Part shown: positions 1 to 6,846 of the stretch, piece after piece
How positions within the stretch are numbered: position 1 is the stretch's first letter
Layout of the letters: every line of letters begins with the position of its first letter
DNA from: Thermococcus sp.
GTDB taxonomy: Archaea > Methanobacteriota_B > Thermococci > Thermococcales > Thermococcaceae
NCBI GenBank assembly: GCA_027062125.1
Contig: JAMOTW010000055.1
Span: forward strand, 1-9,667
Reading direction: 5' to 3'
Length of the DNA: 9,667 nt
Program-made: the position numbers and the translations under genes
Notes under the pieces: model-generated
Databases searched by the model: none
Seen by the model: the letters and a program-made list of their open reading frames with translations, nothing else
Told to the model about the DNA's origin: nothing

Positions 1-35
1 AGTCCAAGAAAAAGAAGGCTAAGAACAAGAGGTGA
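1..35 (+). CDS. 3' end of upstream gene, probably Nop5/Nop56 (partial)
   Basis: Reading frame 3 from the left edge gives the tail SKKKKAKNKR and a TGA at 33-35. Only ten residues are visible, so the protein cannot be identified from its own sequence. The call rests on context: in Thermococcales the gene directly before fibrillarin is normally Nop5/Nop56, the C/D box sRNP scaffold that holds fibrillarin and L7Ae on the guide RNA, and that family often ends in a lysine-rich tail. The stop lies five bases before the fibrillarin ATG, and the fibrillarin ribosome site (30-35) is inside this gene's last codons, so the two are almost certainly one transcript. Confidence 0.55.
   Translation, partial: SKKKKAKNKR
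30..35 (+). promoter_or_regulatory. Ribosome binding site that sets the fibrillarin start
   Basis: AGGTGA overlaps the last codons and the stop of the upstream gene and lies five bases before ATG 41. An in-frame GTG at 32 lies inside this element and cannot use it, so ATG 41 is the better start. The same 5-6 base spacing recurs at the other plus-strand housekeeping genes in the window. Confidence 0.75.
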
Positions 36-40
36 TTGAG

Positions 41-721
41 ATGAGGGTTAAGAAGCACAGGTTCCCGGGCGTTTACGTCTTCATTGATGAGGACGGCAGC
101 GAGAAGATAGCCACCAAGAACCTCGTCCCCGGCCAGAGGGTCTACGGCGAGAGGCTGATCAAGGCGGAGGGAGAGGAGTACAGGATATGGAACCCGAGCA
201 GGTCGAAGCTGGGCGCGGCAATCCTGAACGGTCTCAAGAACTTCCCGATAAAGCCCGGCTCAAAGGTTCTCTACCTCGGAGTCGCGAGCGGAACCACCGC
301 CAGCCACGTCAGCGACATAGTCGGCTGGGAGGGCAAGGTCTTCGGCGTCGAGTTCTCCCCGAGGGTCCTGAGGGAGCTCGTCCCCCTAGTCGAGGAGAGG
401 AGGAACATCGTGCCGATACTCGGCGACGCGACCAAGCCAGAGGGCTACCGCGCGCTCGTTCCGAAGGTCGACGTCATCTTCGAGGACGTTGCCCAGCCCA
501 CGCAGGCAAAGATACTCATAGACAACGCCAAGGTTTACCTTAAGAGCGGAGGGTACGGTATGATATCAGTCAAGAGCAGGAGCATCGACGTGACGAAGGA
601 GCCGGAGCAGGTCTTCAAGGAGGTCGAGAAGGAGCTCGCAAGCTACTTCGAGGTCGTTGAGAGGCTTTCGCTCGAGCCCTACGAGAAGGACCACGCGCTC
701 TTTGTAGTGAGGAAAATATGA
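41..721 (+). CDS. flpA: Fibrillarin-like rRNA/tRNA 2'-O-methyltransferase
   Basis: The 226-residue product is the SAM-dependent catalytic subunit of the archaeal C/D box sRNP. It methylates ribose 2'-OH groups on rRNA and tRNA at sites chosen by guide RNAs, working with Nop5 and L7Ae. Residues 1-55 form the archaeal N-terminal domain, with the typical FPGVYV and RIWNP blocks. The Rossmann methyltransferase core follows: SAM loop at 78-90 (YLGVASGTTASHV), acidic residue E104 after the next strand, GDA at 128-130, and EDVAQP at 148-153. K57, D149, K178 and H218 fit the Lys-Asp-Lys-His tetrad proposed for fibrillarins; I placed them by eye. Length matches the roughly 227-residue Pyrococcus protein, and nothing is missing. 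It follows the probable Nop5 gene without a promoter of its own, so it is likely co-transcribed. A T-rich spacer follows the stop. Confidence 0.97.
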   Translation: MRVKKHRFPGVYVFIDEDGSEKIATKNLVPGQRVYGERLIKAEGEEYRIWNPSRSKLGAAILNGLKNFPIKPGSKVLYLGVASGTTASHVSDIVGWEGKVFGVEFSPRVLRELVPLVEERRNIVPILGDATKPEGYRALVPKVDVIFEDVAQPTQAKILIDNAKVYLKSGGYGMISVKSRSIDVTKEPEQVFKEVEKELASYFEVVERLSLEPYEKDHALFVVRKI

Positions 722-743
722 TTTATCCTTTATCTTTGTCGAG

Positions 744-768
744 ATTTTAATTTTACATTTACAAATTT
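744..768 (+). terminator. T-rich terminator after fibrillarin
   Basis: Several T runs (745-748, 751-754, 758-760, 766-769) follow the fibrillarin stop in an AT-rich spacer. Archaeal RNA polymerase terminates largely on such T tracts without a hairpin, and no stable stem is seen here. This separates the sRNP transcript from the next promoter near 800. Confidence 0.55.
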
Positions 769-793
769 TGGCGTATCTTGACCAATCTTGGGC

Positions 794-807
794 AAAATCT
801 TTATATG
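794..807 (+). promoter_or_regulatory. Promoter of the beta-helix surface protein
   Basis: TTTATATG at 800-807 is a good archaeal TATA box, preceded by a purine-rich BRE-like AAAA (794-797). Usual spacing places the transcription start near 828-830, leaving a leader of about 75 bases, long for this group. Two copies of ATCTTG (775-780 and 785-790), spaced ten bases apart, sit just upstream and could be an activator site. Confidence 0.6.
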
Positions 808-838
808 GGCTTTTACGAAAAGCTAAAATGTTATTATT

Positions 839-901
839 GTTCATGGCAATCACCGCCTCTTCTCAAATCACTGTCATGAACTACTATAGGGGGCCATGAC
901 A
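839..901 (+). repeat. Three mutually complementary CATG-centred elements in the leader
   Basis: Elements A (839-847, GTTCATGGC), B (872-881, TGTCATGAAC) and C (893-901, GCCATGACA) can each pair with either of the other two over 7 bp: 839-845 with 875-881, 841-847 with 893-899, and 872-878 with 895-901. The pairings exclude one another. Element C starts in the last base of the ribosome site GGGGG (889-893) and ends two bases before ATG 903. Four of each seven pairs come for free because CATG is its own complement, so the excess is three pairs per combination. They could be operator half-sites or alternative leader hairpins. Confidence 0.4.
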
Positions 902-902
902 T

Positions 903-3900
903 ATGGGAGCAAAATCCCTCTATGTTGTGGTTGGTCTGGTTGGTATGTTGTTGCTTAGTATAACTTCTACCACCAGTATTGAAAAGACTGCAGTCGCAGG
1001 GGCTAACCCCGGCGATTATCATGAGCCTATTTTTATTTTAAGTGACAGTGACTTTACACCGGAAAATGGGGTCATCGGCGGTTCAGGAACCAAGAATGAT
1101 CCGTACATCATTGCTAACTGGATAATAAAAGCAAATGGGACAACACCGTATATGGGCACTACTGGAATTTTTATTGCCAATACTACGAAATACTTTGTTA
1201 TAAGAAACGTCACGATTTTTGGTGGAGACCGGGGGATACTCCTTGATAATGTCAGCAATTTTGTTATTGAAGACAGCAAGTTCTATAACATAAACAGTTA
1301 TGCGATTGTGGCAGGGGGAGTCACAGATGAGAGTTTAGCATTTAACGGCACAATCAGAAACAATGAAGCTTGGGATGTTGATTCATTTGTCTGGGCTACG
1401 GGATCAAACTTTATCATAGAGGACAACTATGCCCATGACTTGGAAGTGAAAATTGGAACCTGGAGTATTGGGATTGGCGTGGCCGCCAACAACAGTATCG
1501 TAAGAAATAACGACATCCATGACATTAATGTAACAAATGGAGAAAATGAGGAGAAACACTATGCGCATGGAATTTTTATAGGATGGGCAAATAACGTTTC
1601 AGTGTACAACAATACTATTATCAATATGACCATCCCAGACTGGGGGGTTCACGGAATAGCAACATCATATGCAGTGAATGTTAAGATTTACAACAATACT
1701 GTCAAAAACATTGATGATAATGGAATTTCACTGTTTGAAGGTAGCAAGAATATTCTAGTGAATAATAATTTGATCGAGAACTGCAGGATCAGGAATATTC
1801 TAGTTTACAGAGCACTTGATAGCAATATCACTATCAGAGAAAATGTGCTTAGAAATGCTAACGATATTGCAGGAATTGGTATTGAACACTCAAGCAACAT
1901 TACTGTGATGGACAATGAAATTTACGGGAGCAAGAACCGGGGAATCCACCTCCTAAACTCAACAGCCATTAGGATTACGAACAGTGATACTCACAATAAC
2001 CTTCAGGGAATCCGGATAGAGGATAGTTCAAAAGTAGTCTTGGACAACAATTCAATTCACCTAAACAGCTTGGGTGTTGCCATTCTCAACTCCGAAAACG
2101 TGACTATGAAGTCAAACAGACTTGAAGACAATGAGCACAACCTTGGAATCTGGGCGTATACTGACATAAGCGGATACCTCCATAACATAGATCCGAGCAA
2201 CACCATCAACGGAAAACCCGTCTACTACCTCGTGGGCGCGGATAATATCAATGTGCCCTCAGACGCCGGTTTTGTGGGGATCATTAACTCCCGCAACATC
2301 ACAGCCAAAAACCTGCAACTGGAGCATGATGGAAGGATACTGATAGTCAACTCAACCAAGGTTTTCGTGGGGGATTCTTCTCTCCGCAATAGTGGATTTC
2401 CGGTTGATATAGTTCTCTCCAGTGATGTCATTTTCAAGAACGTTGTACTCAACGTTACGGAGAACTCTGCAGTTTCGGTTTTTAGCTCTTCTAACATAAC
2501 CATAACCAACATAACCATAGTTAACGTCGGGTGGGACGGTGTATACCTGAACAATGTCGTAAACTCAACGGTTTCCAACAGTGAGATATACAACTGTACG
2601 AATGGAATGAACGTTCACTACTCGAACAACAACATCATTCTGAACAACACCATCCACCACAACAGGGATAGGGGCATCAGCCTCTGGGACTTCAGCGGGA
2701 ACAACTTAATCAAAGGTAACGACGTTTATTCAAACACGAACTTTGGCATCTCCCTGGATGCAGGCAACAACGTGGTGGAAGGCAACTATGTTCATGATAA
2801 CAGCGGAGACGGAATCATATCTGCCAACTCCAACAGAAATGTCATAATTGAGAATGTGATATGGAACAACTATGCGGGAATCCGCTTCTGGAACTCGAAC
2901 TATACTGTAATCACCGCCAACAGAGTTTACAGTAATCGTGAGAACGGCATAGTCTCTGATAAATCATTCAATTGTACCATTGAGAAAAACAAAGTCTATG
3001 AAAACAAGGACATTGGTATTGGATTCTGGAGGTCAGGAAACTTCAGCATTGTTGGCAACACTGTGCACGAGAATGGGTTCGCAGGGATAGTAAGTGGACA
3101 TGGCTCAAACGGCACTCTGAAAGACAACACCGTTTTCCTCAACAACGCCAGCGGCATTGAAGTGTGGGAGGGGTCTCACGTGAGGATAATCAATGCAACT
3201 GTTTATGACAACTTCCATGCCGGAATTTGGGCCATAGATCGGGAAACCTTCGCATGGATAGAGAACAGTACTGTATATGACAATTCATGGAGAGGAATTG
3301 AGTTCCACTACGGGGGATATGGAGTAGTCGTAAGTTCAAGGATCTTCAACAACTCAATAGACGGGATTTACATTGCCAATACCGCCAACGTGACTATAAT
3401 TGGTTCTGACATAAGCAACAATGGAGCGGGAGGTCTTGCTGCAGATTATTCATCGGACATAAGAATCGTTAGGTCTAAGTTCCAGGGAAACAATGGAACC
3501 GGTATAAAGTTGGTAAGTGTTCATGATTTTACAGTAACTGGGTCGATAATAGAAGGGAAGGTTAATTCTCCACCAATCGCCGTAGAGAATTCAGACAATG
3601 GATCGATTTACTTAAACAACATACATATCGGGGAAAGCGTAATATACACCAAAAATTCCTCCGTGTCATGGAATTCCCCAGACCCCATAATCTATGTCTA
3701 CGAAGAACACATTTTCTCCAATTACTTGGGTAATTACTGGGACAACTACATTGGAGCAGACTCCGACAAAGACGGCATTGGAGATGTCCTCTACCAAATC
3801 AATCAAGACAATGTTGACGAACACCCATTAATCGGACCGATAGAGGGCTATGATTTAACGGAAGTTCTTCCATTATTCTTGGGAACCTACACTCAGGCCA

Positions 3901-4493
3901 TAACCAACTCTGGAAAAGTATTTTTTGTTTTTAACAATCTTGGGACCCCAGATGCTTACTCAACGAGTCAGTATATCTCGAGAACTGTTCCGGTTTACGT
4001 TAGGACAAAAACCTGGAGTAGGGAGGAGATTAACTTCAGCAAAATTGAGGATGGGGATGTCATTATCTCGGTTGGTGGGCCATTAGTGAATCCCATAACT
4101 GCCGCGTATGATAACATAGCGCAGGTTCACATGAATATTCAAGGAAGAGAAATCGTGATAACAGCACCCCAGGGTAATGTGACATGGGTCGCTCCGAGAC
4201 CGTGGTGGAACGTTACAGAGGGATATTTCGTAATTCAAGCGTTTTATGATGAAAAGCATAATGTATCAGTGTTTACTATCTACGGAACTGACGCCGACAG
4301 CACCGCTGCAGGGGCTTACTATTTCATGGCACAGATATATCCGAACATTGATAGCTATGGTAGCATCAATTACATAGTTGGCAAATGGGCGGACACTGAA
4401 CCTGGAGCTGATATTCCTCTTCCTGGAGCTGATCAGGGAGACACGAGCGGTTTCAGCGCGGAGGACAGCATAGAGATCTTGTTCCAAGGATAA
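903..4493 (+). CDS. Secreted parallel beta-helix (NosD/CASH-like) surface protein with S-layer-like C-terminal module
   Basis: The 1196-residue product starts with a signal peptide (hydrophobic core about 7-20, possible cut after AVA at 30-32). Residues about 85-940 are a long run of beta-helix rungs marked by recurring N-x-T/I, GI and NN pairs. Within it, 427-445 carries the NosD-family block HNIDPSN followed by GKPVYYLVG. The helix closes at 943-961 with the typical GNYWDNY and a DSDKDGIGD segment that resembles a calcium-binding loop. Residues about 1045-1160 look like the S-layer pattern: GGPLVN at 1058-1063 and GTDADSTAAG at 1128-1137. No C-terminal membrane anchor is seen. About 40 N-x-S/T sequons suggest heavy glycosylation. 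A likely role is cell-surface or polysaccharide contact; no catalytic residues were identified. The gene is much poorer in GC than its neighbours. ATG 903 lies nine bases after GGGGG (889-893). Confidence 0.85.
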   Translation: MGAKSLYVVVGLVGMLLLSITSTTSIEKTAVAGANPGDYHEPIFILSDSDFTPENGVIGGSGTKNDPYIIANWIIKANGTTPYMGTTGIFIANTTKYFVIRNVTIFGGDRGILLDNVSNFVIEDSKFYNINSYAIVAGGVTDESLAFNGTIRNNEAWDVDSFVWATGSNFIIEDNYAHDLEVKIGTWSIGIGVAANNSIVRNNDIHDINVTNGENEEKHYAHGIFIGWANNVSVYNNTIINMTIPDWGVHGIATSYAVNVKIYNNTVKNIDDNGISLFEGSKNILVNNNLIENCRIRNILVYRALDSNITIRENVLRNANDIAGIGIEHSSNITVMDNEIYGSKNRGIHLLNSTAIRITNSDTHNNLQGIRIEDSSKVVLDNNSIHLNSLGVAILNSENVTMKSNRLEDNEHNLGIWAYTDISGYLHNIDPSNTINGKPVYYLVGADNINVPSDAGFVGIINSRNITAKNLQLEHDGRILIVNSTKVFVGDSSLRNSGFPVDIVLSSDVIFKNVVLNVTENSAVSVFSSSNITITNITIVNVGWDGVYLNNVVNSTVSNSEIYNCTNGMNVHYSNNNIILNNTIHHNRDRGISLWDFSGNNLIKGNDVYSNTNFGISLDAGNNVVEGNYVHDNSGDGIISANSNRNVIIENVIWNNYAGIRFWNSNYTVITANRVYSNRENGIVSDKSFNCTIEKNKVYENKDIGIGFWRSGNFSIVGNTVHENGFAGIVSGHGSNGTLKDNTVFLNNASGIEVWEGSHVRIINATVYDNFHAGIWAIDRETFAWIENSTVYDNSWRGIEFHYGGYGVVVSSRIFNNSIDGIYIANTANVTIIGSDISNNGAGGLAADYSSDIRIVRSKFQGNNGTGIKLVSVHDFTVTGSIIEGKVNSPPIAVENSDNGSIYLNNIHIGESVIYTKNSSVSWNSPDPIIYVYEEHIFSNYLGNYWDNYIGADSDKDGIGDVLYQINQDNVDEHPLIGPIEGYDLTEVLPLFLGTYTQAITNSGKVFFVFNNLGTPDAYSTSQYISRTVPVYVRTKTWSREEINFSKIEDGDVIISVGGPLVNPITAAYDNIAQVHMNIQGREIVITAPQGNVTWVAPRPWWNVTEGYFVIQAFYDEKHNVSVFTIYGTDADSTAAGAYYFMAQIYPNIDSYGSINYIVGKWADTEPGADIPLPGADQGDTSGFSAEDSIEILFQG

Positions 4494-4499
4494 TCATAA

Positions 4500-4514
4500 T
4501 TTCTTTCTTTTTAT
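4500..4514 (+). terminator. T-rich terminator after the surface protein
   Basis: A pyrimidine run with T3-C-T3-C-T5 begins seven bases after the TAA stop and has no hairpin. It fits the T-tract termination usual in archaea and comes just before the promoter of the HMG-CoA operon, so the surface gene is probably a single-gene transcript. Confidence 0.6.
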
Positions 4515-4545
4515 CGCCAATTGCCGAAAACCGCTTTTACTTTCA

Positions 4546-4562
4546 CCGAAAGACTTTTATAA
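4546..4562 (+). promoter_or_regulatory. Promoter of the HMG-CoA synthesis operon
   Basis: BRE-like CCGAAAG (4546-4552) is followed by the TATA box TTTTATAA (4555-4562). A start near 4584-4587 would give a leader of about 30 bases with AGGTGA at 4604-4609, six bases before ATG 4616. A weaker copy of the same BRE/TATA pair lies about two helical turns upstream (CCGAAA 4524-4529, CTTTTAC 4534-4540). Confidence 0.7.
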
Positions 4563-4615
4563 CTCCCCCTTTAACCTTAGGCGAAGTTATGTTCAACTTT
4601 TGTAGGTGATGCCCA

Positions 4616-5668
4616 ATGGGAAAACTCCTGAGGCCAAACCGCGAGGTTGGTATCGTCGGCTACGGTGCATACGTGCCGATGTATAGAATCAAGGCAGAGG
4701 AAATCGGAAGGGTGTGGGGGATTTCGAGCTTCCCCATCCAGGAGAAGTCTGTTCCCGGTCTCGACGAGGATACCATCACAATAGGCATTGAGGCAGCGAG
4801 AAATGCCCTCAAGAGGGCTAAAATCGATCCCAAACTCATCCGTGCAATCTGGCTCGGCACCGAGAGCAAGCCCTACGCGGTCAAGCCGAGCGGAACAGTT
4901 ATAGCAGAGGCGATCGGGGCCACCCCCGACCTGGATGCAGCCGACTTCGAGTTTGCCTGTAAGGCTGGAACCGAGGCACTCCAGGCCGCCATAGGCTTCG
5001 TCGGCTCCGGGATGGCCGACTACGCGATGGCCATCGGTGCGGACACATCACAGGGAAGGCCCGGCGACCACCTGGAGTTCACGGCTTCCGCCGGAGGTGC
5101 CGCCTACATCATCGGCCCGAAGAGCTCCGACACCCTCGCTTACTTTGAGGCAAGCTACTCCTACGTTACAGACACCCCTGACTTCTGGAGGCGCCAGCAC
5201 GAGCACTACCCGAGGCACGGCAACAGGTTCACCGGAGAGCCTGCCTACTTCCACCAGATAATAAACGCCGCCAAGACCCTCATGGAGGAGCTTGACTACT
5301 CCCCGAACGACTTCGACTACGCGGTCTTCCACCAGCCCAACGTCAAGTTCCCGCTTACAGCAGCCAAGATACTCGGAATCCCGAAGGAGAAGGTCCTTCC
5401 GGGGCTCCTCAGCGGAATAATCGGCAACACCTACAGCGGTGCGACCCTTGTCGGCGTTTCGGCCGTTCTCGACATAGCCAAGCCCGGTGACAGGATCCTC
5501 TGGGTGAGCTTCGGAAGCGGTGCCGGAAGCGACGCCTTCAGCCTCGTCGTCCAGGACGCCATCGAGGAGAAGCGCGACCTCGCCCCGAAGACCATGGACT
5601 ACGTGAACAGGAAGAAGTACATAGACTACGCCCTCTACGCGAAGGCGAGGAGGAAGTACATCGTTTGA
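4616..5668 (+). CDS. Hydroxymethylglutaryl-CoA synthase (archaeal type)
   Basis: This 350-residue thiolase-fold enzyme condenses acetyl-CoA with acetoacetyl-CoA to give HMG-CoA, the committed entry to the mevalonate pathway that supplies archaeal isoprenoid lipids. The visible catalytic triad is E83 (in GTESKPYAVKPS), C115 (in FACKAGTEA, the acyl-cysteine) and H239 (in VFHQPNVKFP). The GSGAGSDAF segment near 302-310 is the conserved C-terminal glycine loop. Length equals the usual archaeal enzyme and is shorter than bacterial and eukaryotic forms. It is first in a tight operon: the thiolase ATG lies ten bases after this stop, followed by the DUF35 gene. In a methanogen homologue the three proteins form one complex that passes acetoacetyl-CoA from thiolase to synthase. 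Bacterial counterparts are called mvaS; I leave the symbol empty. Confidence 0.96.
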   Translation: MGKLLRPNREVGIVGYGAYVPMYRIKAEEIGRVWGISSFPIQEKSVPGLDEDTITIGIEAARNALKRAKIDPKLIRAIWLGTESKPYAVKPSGTVIAEAIGATPDLDAADFEFACKAGTEALQAAIGFVGSGMADYAMAIGADTSQGRPGDHLEFTASAGGAAYIIGPKSSDTLAYFEASYSYVTDTPDFWRRQHEHYPRHGNRFTGEPAYFHQIINAAKTLMEELDYSPNDFDYAVFHQPNVKFPLTAAKILGIPKEKVLPGLLSGIIGNTYSGATLVGVSAVLDIAKPGDRILWVSFGSGAGSDAFSLVVQDAIEEKRDLAPKTMDYVNRKKYIDYALYAKARRKYIV

Positions 5669-5672
5669 GGTG
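5667..5672 (+). promoter_or_regulatory. Ribosome binding site that sets the thiolase start
   Basis: GAGGTG overlaps the HMG-CoA synthase stop (5666-5668) and lies six bases before ATG 5679. An in-frame GTG at 5670 is inside this element and so is unlikely to be the start. The overlap suggests translational coupling of the two genes. Confidence 0.7.
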
Positions 5673-5678
5673 GTCGAG

Positions 5679-6845
5679 ATGAGGAAGGCGGTCATAATTG
5701 GTGCCGGAATGGTTCCGGTTGGCGAGCACTGGAAGCTCTCACTCAGAGATATAGCGGTTGAGGCCCTTCTCAACGCGATGGACGACGCTGGAATCGACAG
5801 GGTGGATTCCCTCTACGTTGGAAACATGGCCTCCGGCTCCTTCGTCGAGCAGGAGAACCTCGGGGCCCTCATAGCGGACTGGGCCGGCCTTGGCCACATA
5901 CCGGCCGTTAAGGTCGAAGCGGCATGCGCCAGCGGCGGTGCCGCGGTTCAGGAAGGGGCCAAGGCCGTTCTCAGCGGGCTCGAAGACGTTGTCGCTGTCG
6001 TTGGAGTCGAGAAGATGACCGACGCATGGCCGAGCGACGCGACTCGCTATTTGGCCTACGCGGCAGATGCAGACTGGGAGCTCTTCCACGGGGCGAGCTT
6101 CGTCGCCCTGAACGCGCTTATAATGAGGCTCTACATGAAGGAGTACGGCTACACGGAGGAGGACCTCGCCCTCTTTGCGGTCAACGCCCACGCCAACGGT
6201 GCCAAGAACCCCTACGCGATGTTCAAGAGGTCGATCACCGTTGAGACCGTCATGAAGAGCCCGTATGTGGCGGATCCGCTCAAGCTCTTCGATGCATCGC
6301 CGGTCTGCGACGGTTCCGCGGCGGTTATAATCACCACCCCCGAGAAGGCGAAGGAGCTCGGCGTTCCCAAGGAGAAGTGGGTCGAGATAGCGGGAATGGG
6401 AAGGTCGATAGACACGATCAACCTCGCCAATAGGGAGGATTTCCTCACGCTCAAAGCCGCCAAGGTTGCGGCCGAGAGGGCCTACAAGATGGCCGGCGTT
6501 GAGGCCAAGGACATCGACTTCTTCGAGGTTCACGATGCCTTCACCGTCATGGCCGCGCTCAGCCTCGAGGCCCTTGGAGTTGCCGAGAAGGGCAAGGGCG
6601 CGATGCTCGCCAGGGAGGGCCAGATAGCCATAGACGGCGACTACCCGATACAGACGATGGGTGGACTGAAGAGCAGGGGGCACCCGGTTGGAGCGACCGG
6701 TGTCTACCAGACGGTCGAGGCCGTCCTCCAGCTCCGCGGCGAGGCGCCCGAGGGAATACAGGTGCCCGACGCCGAGGTTGGCTTGACCCAGAACATTGGT
6801 GGTACCGGCTCGAACATAACGGTCAACGTGTTTAGGAGGGTCTGA
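5679..6845 (+). CDS. Acetyl-CoA acetyltransferase (archaeal SCP-x-type thiolase)
   Basis: The 388-residue product joins two acetyl-CoA molecules into acetoacetyl-CoA, the substrate of the synthase encoded just upstream. C83, in the EAACASGGAAVQ block, is the nucleophilic cysteine. H285 (VHDAFT) and H335 (RGHPVGATG) match the two conserved histidines of this thiolase branch. The C-terminal NIGGTGSN loop replaces the CxG loop of classical degradative thiolases, which is typical for the SCP-x-like archaeal group. Uphill condensation of acetyl-CoA is unfavourable alone; tight complex formation with HMG-CoA synthase is known to pull it in an archaeal homologue, and the gene order here fits that. 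The DUF35 gene ATG comes one base after this stop, with AGGAGGG (6834-6840) inside this gene's last codons. The reverse strand is also open over almost the whole gene, which is a codon-bias effect. Confidence 0.95.
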   Translation: MRKAVIIGAGMVPVGEHWKLSLRDIAVEALLNAMDDAGIDRVDSLYVGNMASGSFVEQENLGALIADWAGLGHIPAVKVEAACASGGAAVQEGAKAVLSGLEDVVAVVGVEKMTDAWPSDATRYLAYAADADWELFHGASFVALNALIMRLYMKEYGYTEEDLALFAVNAHANGAKNPYAMFKRSITVETVMKSPYVADPLKLFDASPVCDGSAAVIITTPEKAKELGVPKEKWVEIAGMGRSIDTINLANREDFLTLKAAKVAAERAYKMAGVEAKDIDFFEVHDAFTVMAALSLEALGVAEKGKGAMLAREGQIAIDGDYPIQTMGGLKSRGHPVGATGVYQTVEAVLQLRGEAPEGIQVPDAEVGLTQNIGGTGSNITVNVFRRV

Positions 6846-6846
6846 A

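Noticed and set aside
896..958. Twenty-codon upstream overlapping reading frame at ATG 896
   Set aside because: Its ATG is only two bases from GGGGG, too close for normal ribosome binding, and it is out of frame with the signal peptide that starts properly at ATG 903.
903..4493. Beta-helix gene as a NosD copper-chaperone for nitrous oxide reductase
   Set aside because: The shared block reflects the beta-helix fold only. No nos genes are nearby, the protein is three times longer, and it ends in an S-layer-like module.
5048..5773. Open frame of 241 codons on the minus strand over HMG-CoA synthase
   Set aside because: It lies opposite the motif-bearing synthase, has no promoter or ribosome site, and its composition is that of a reverse shadow.
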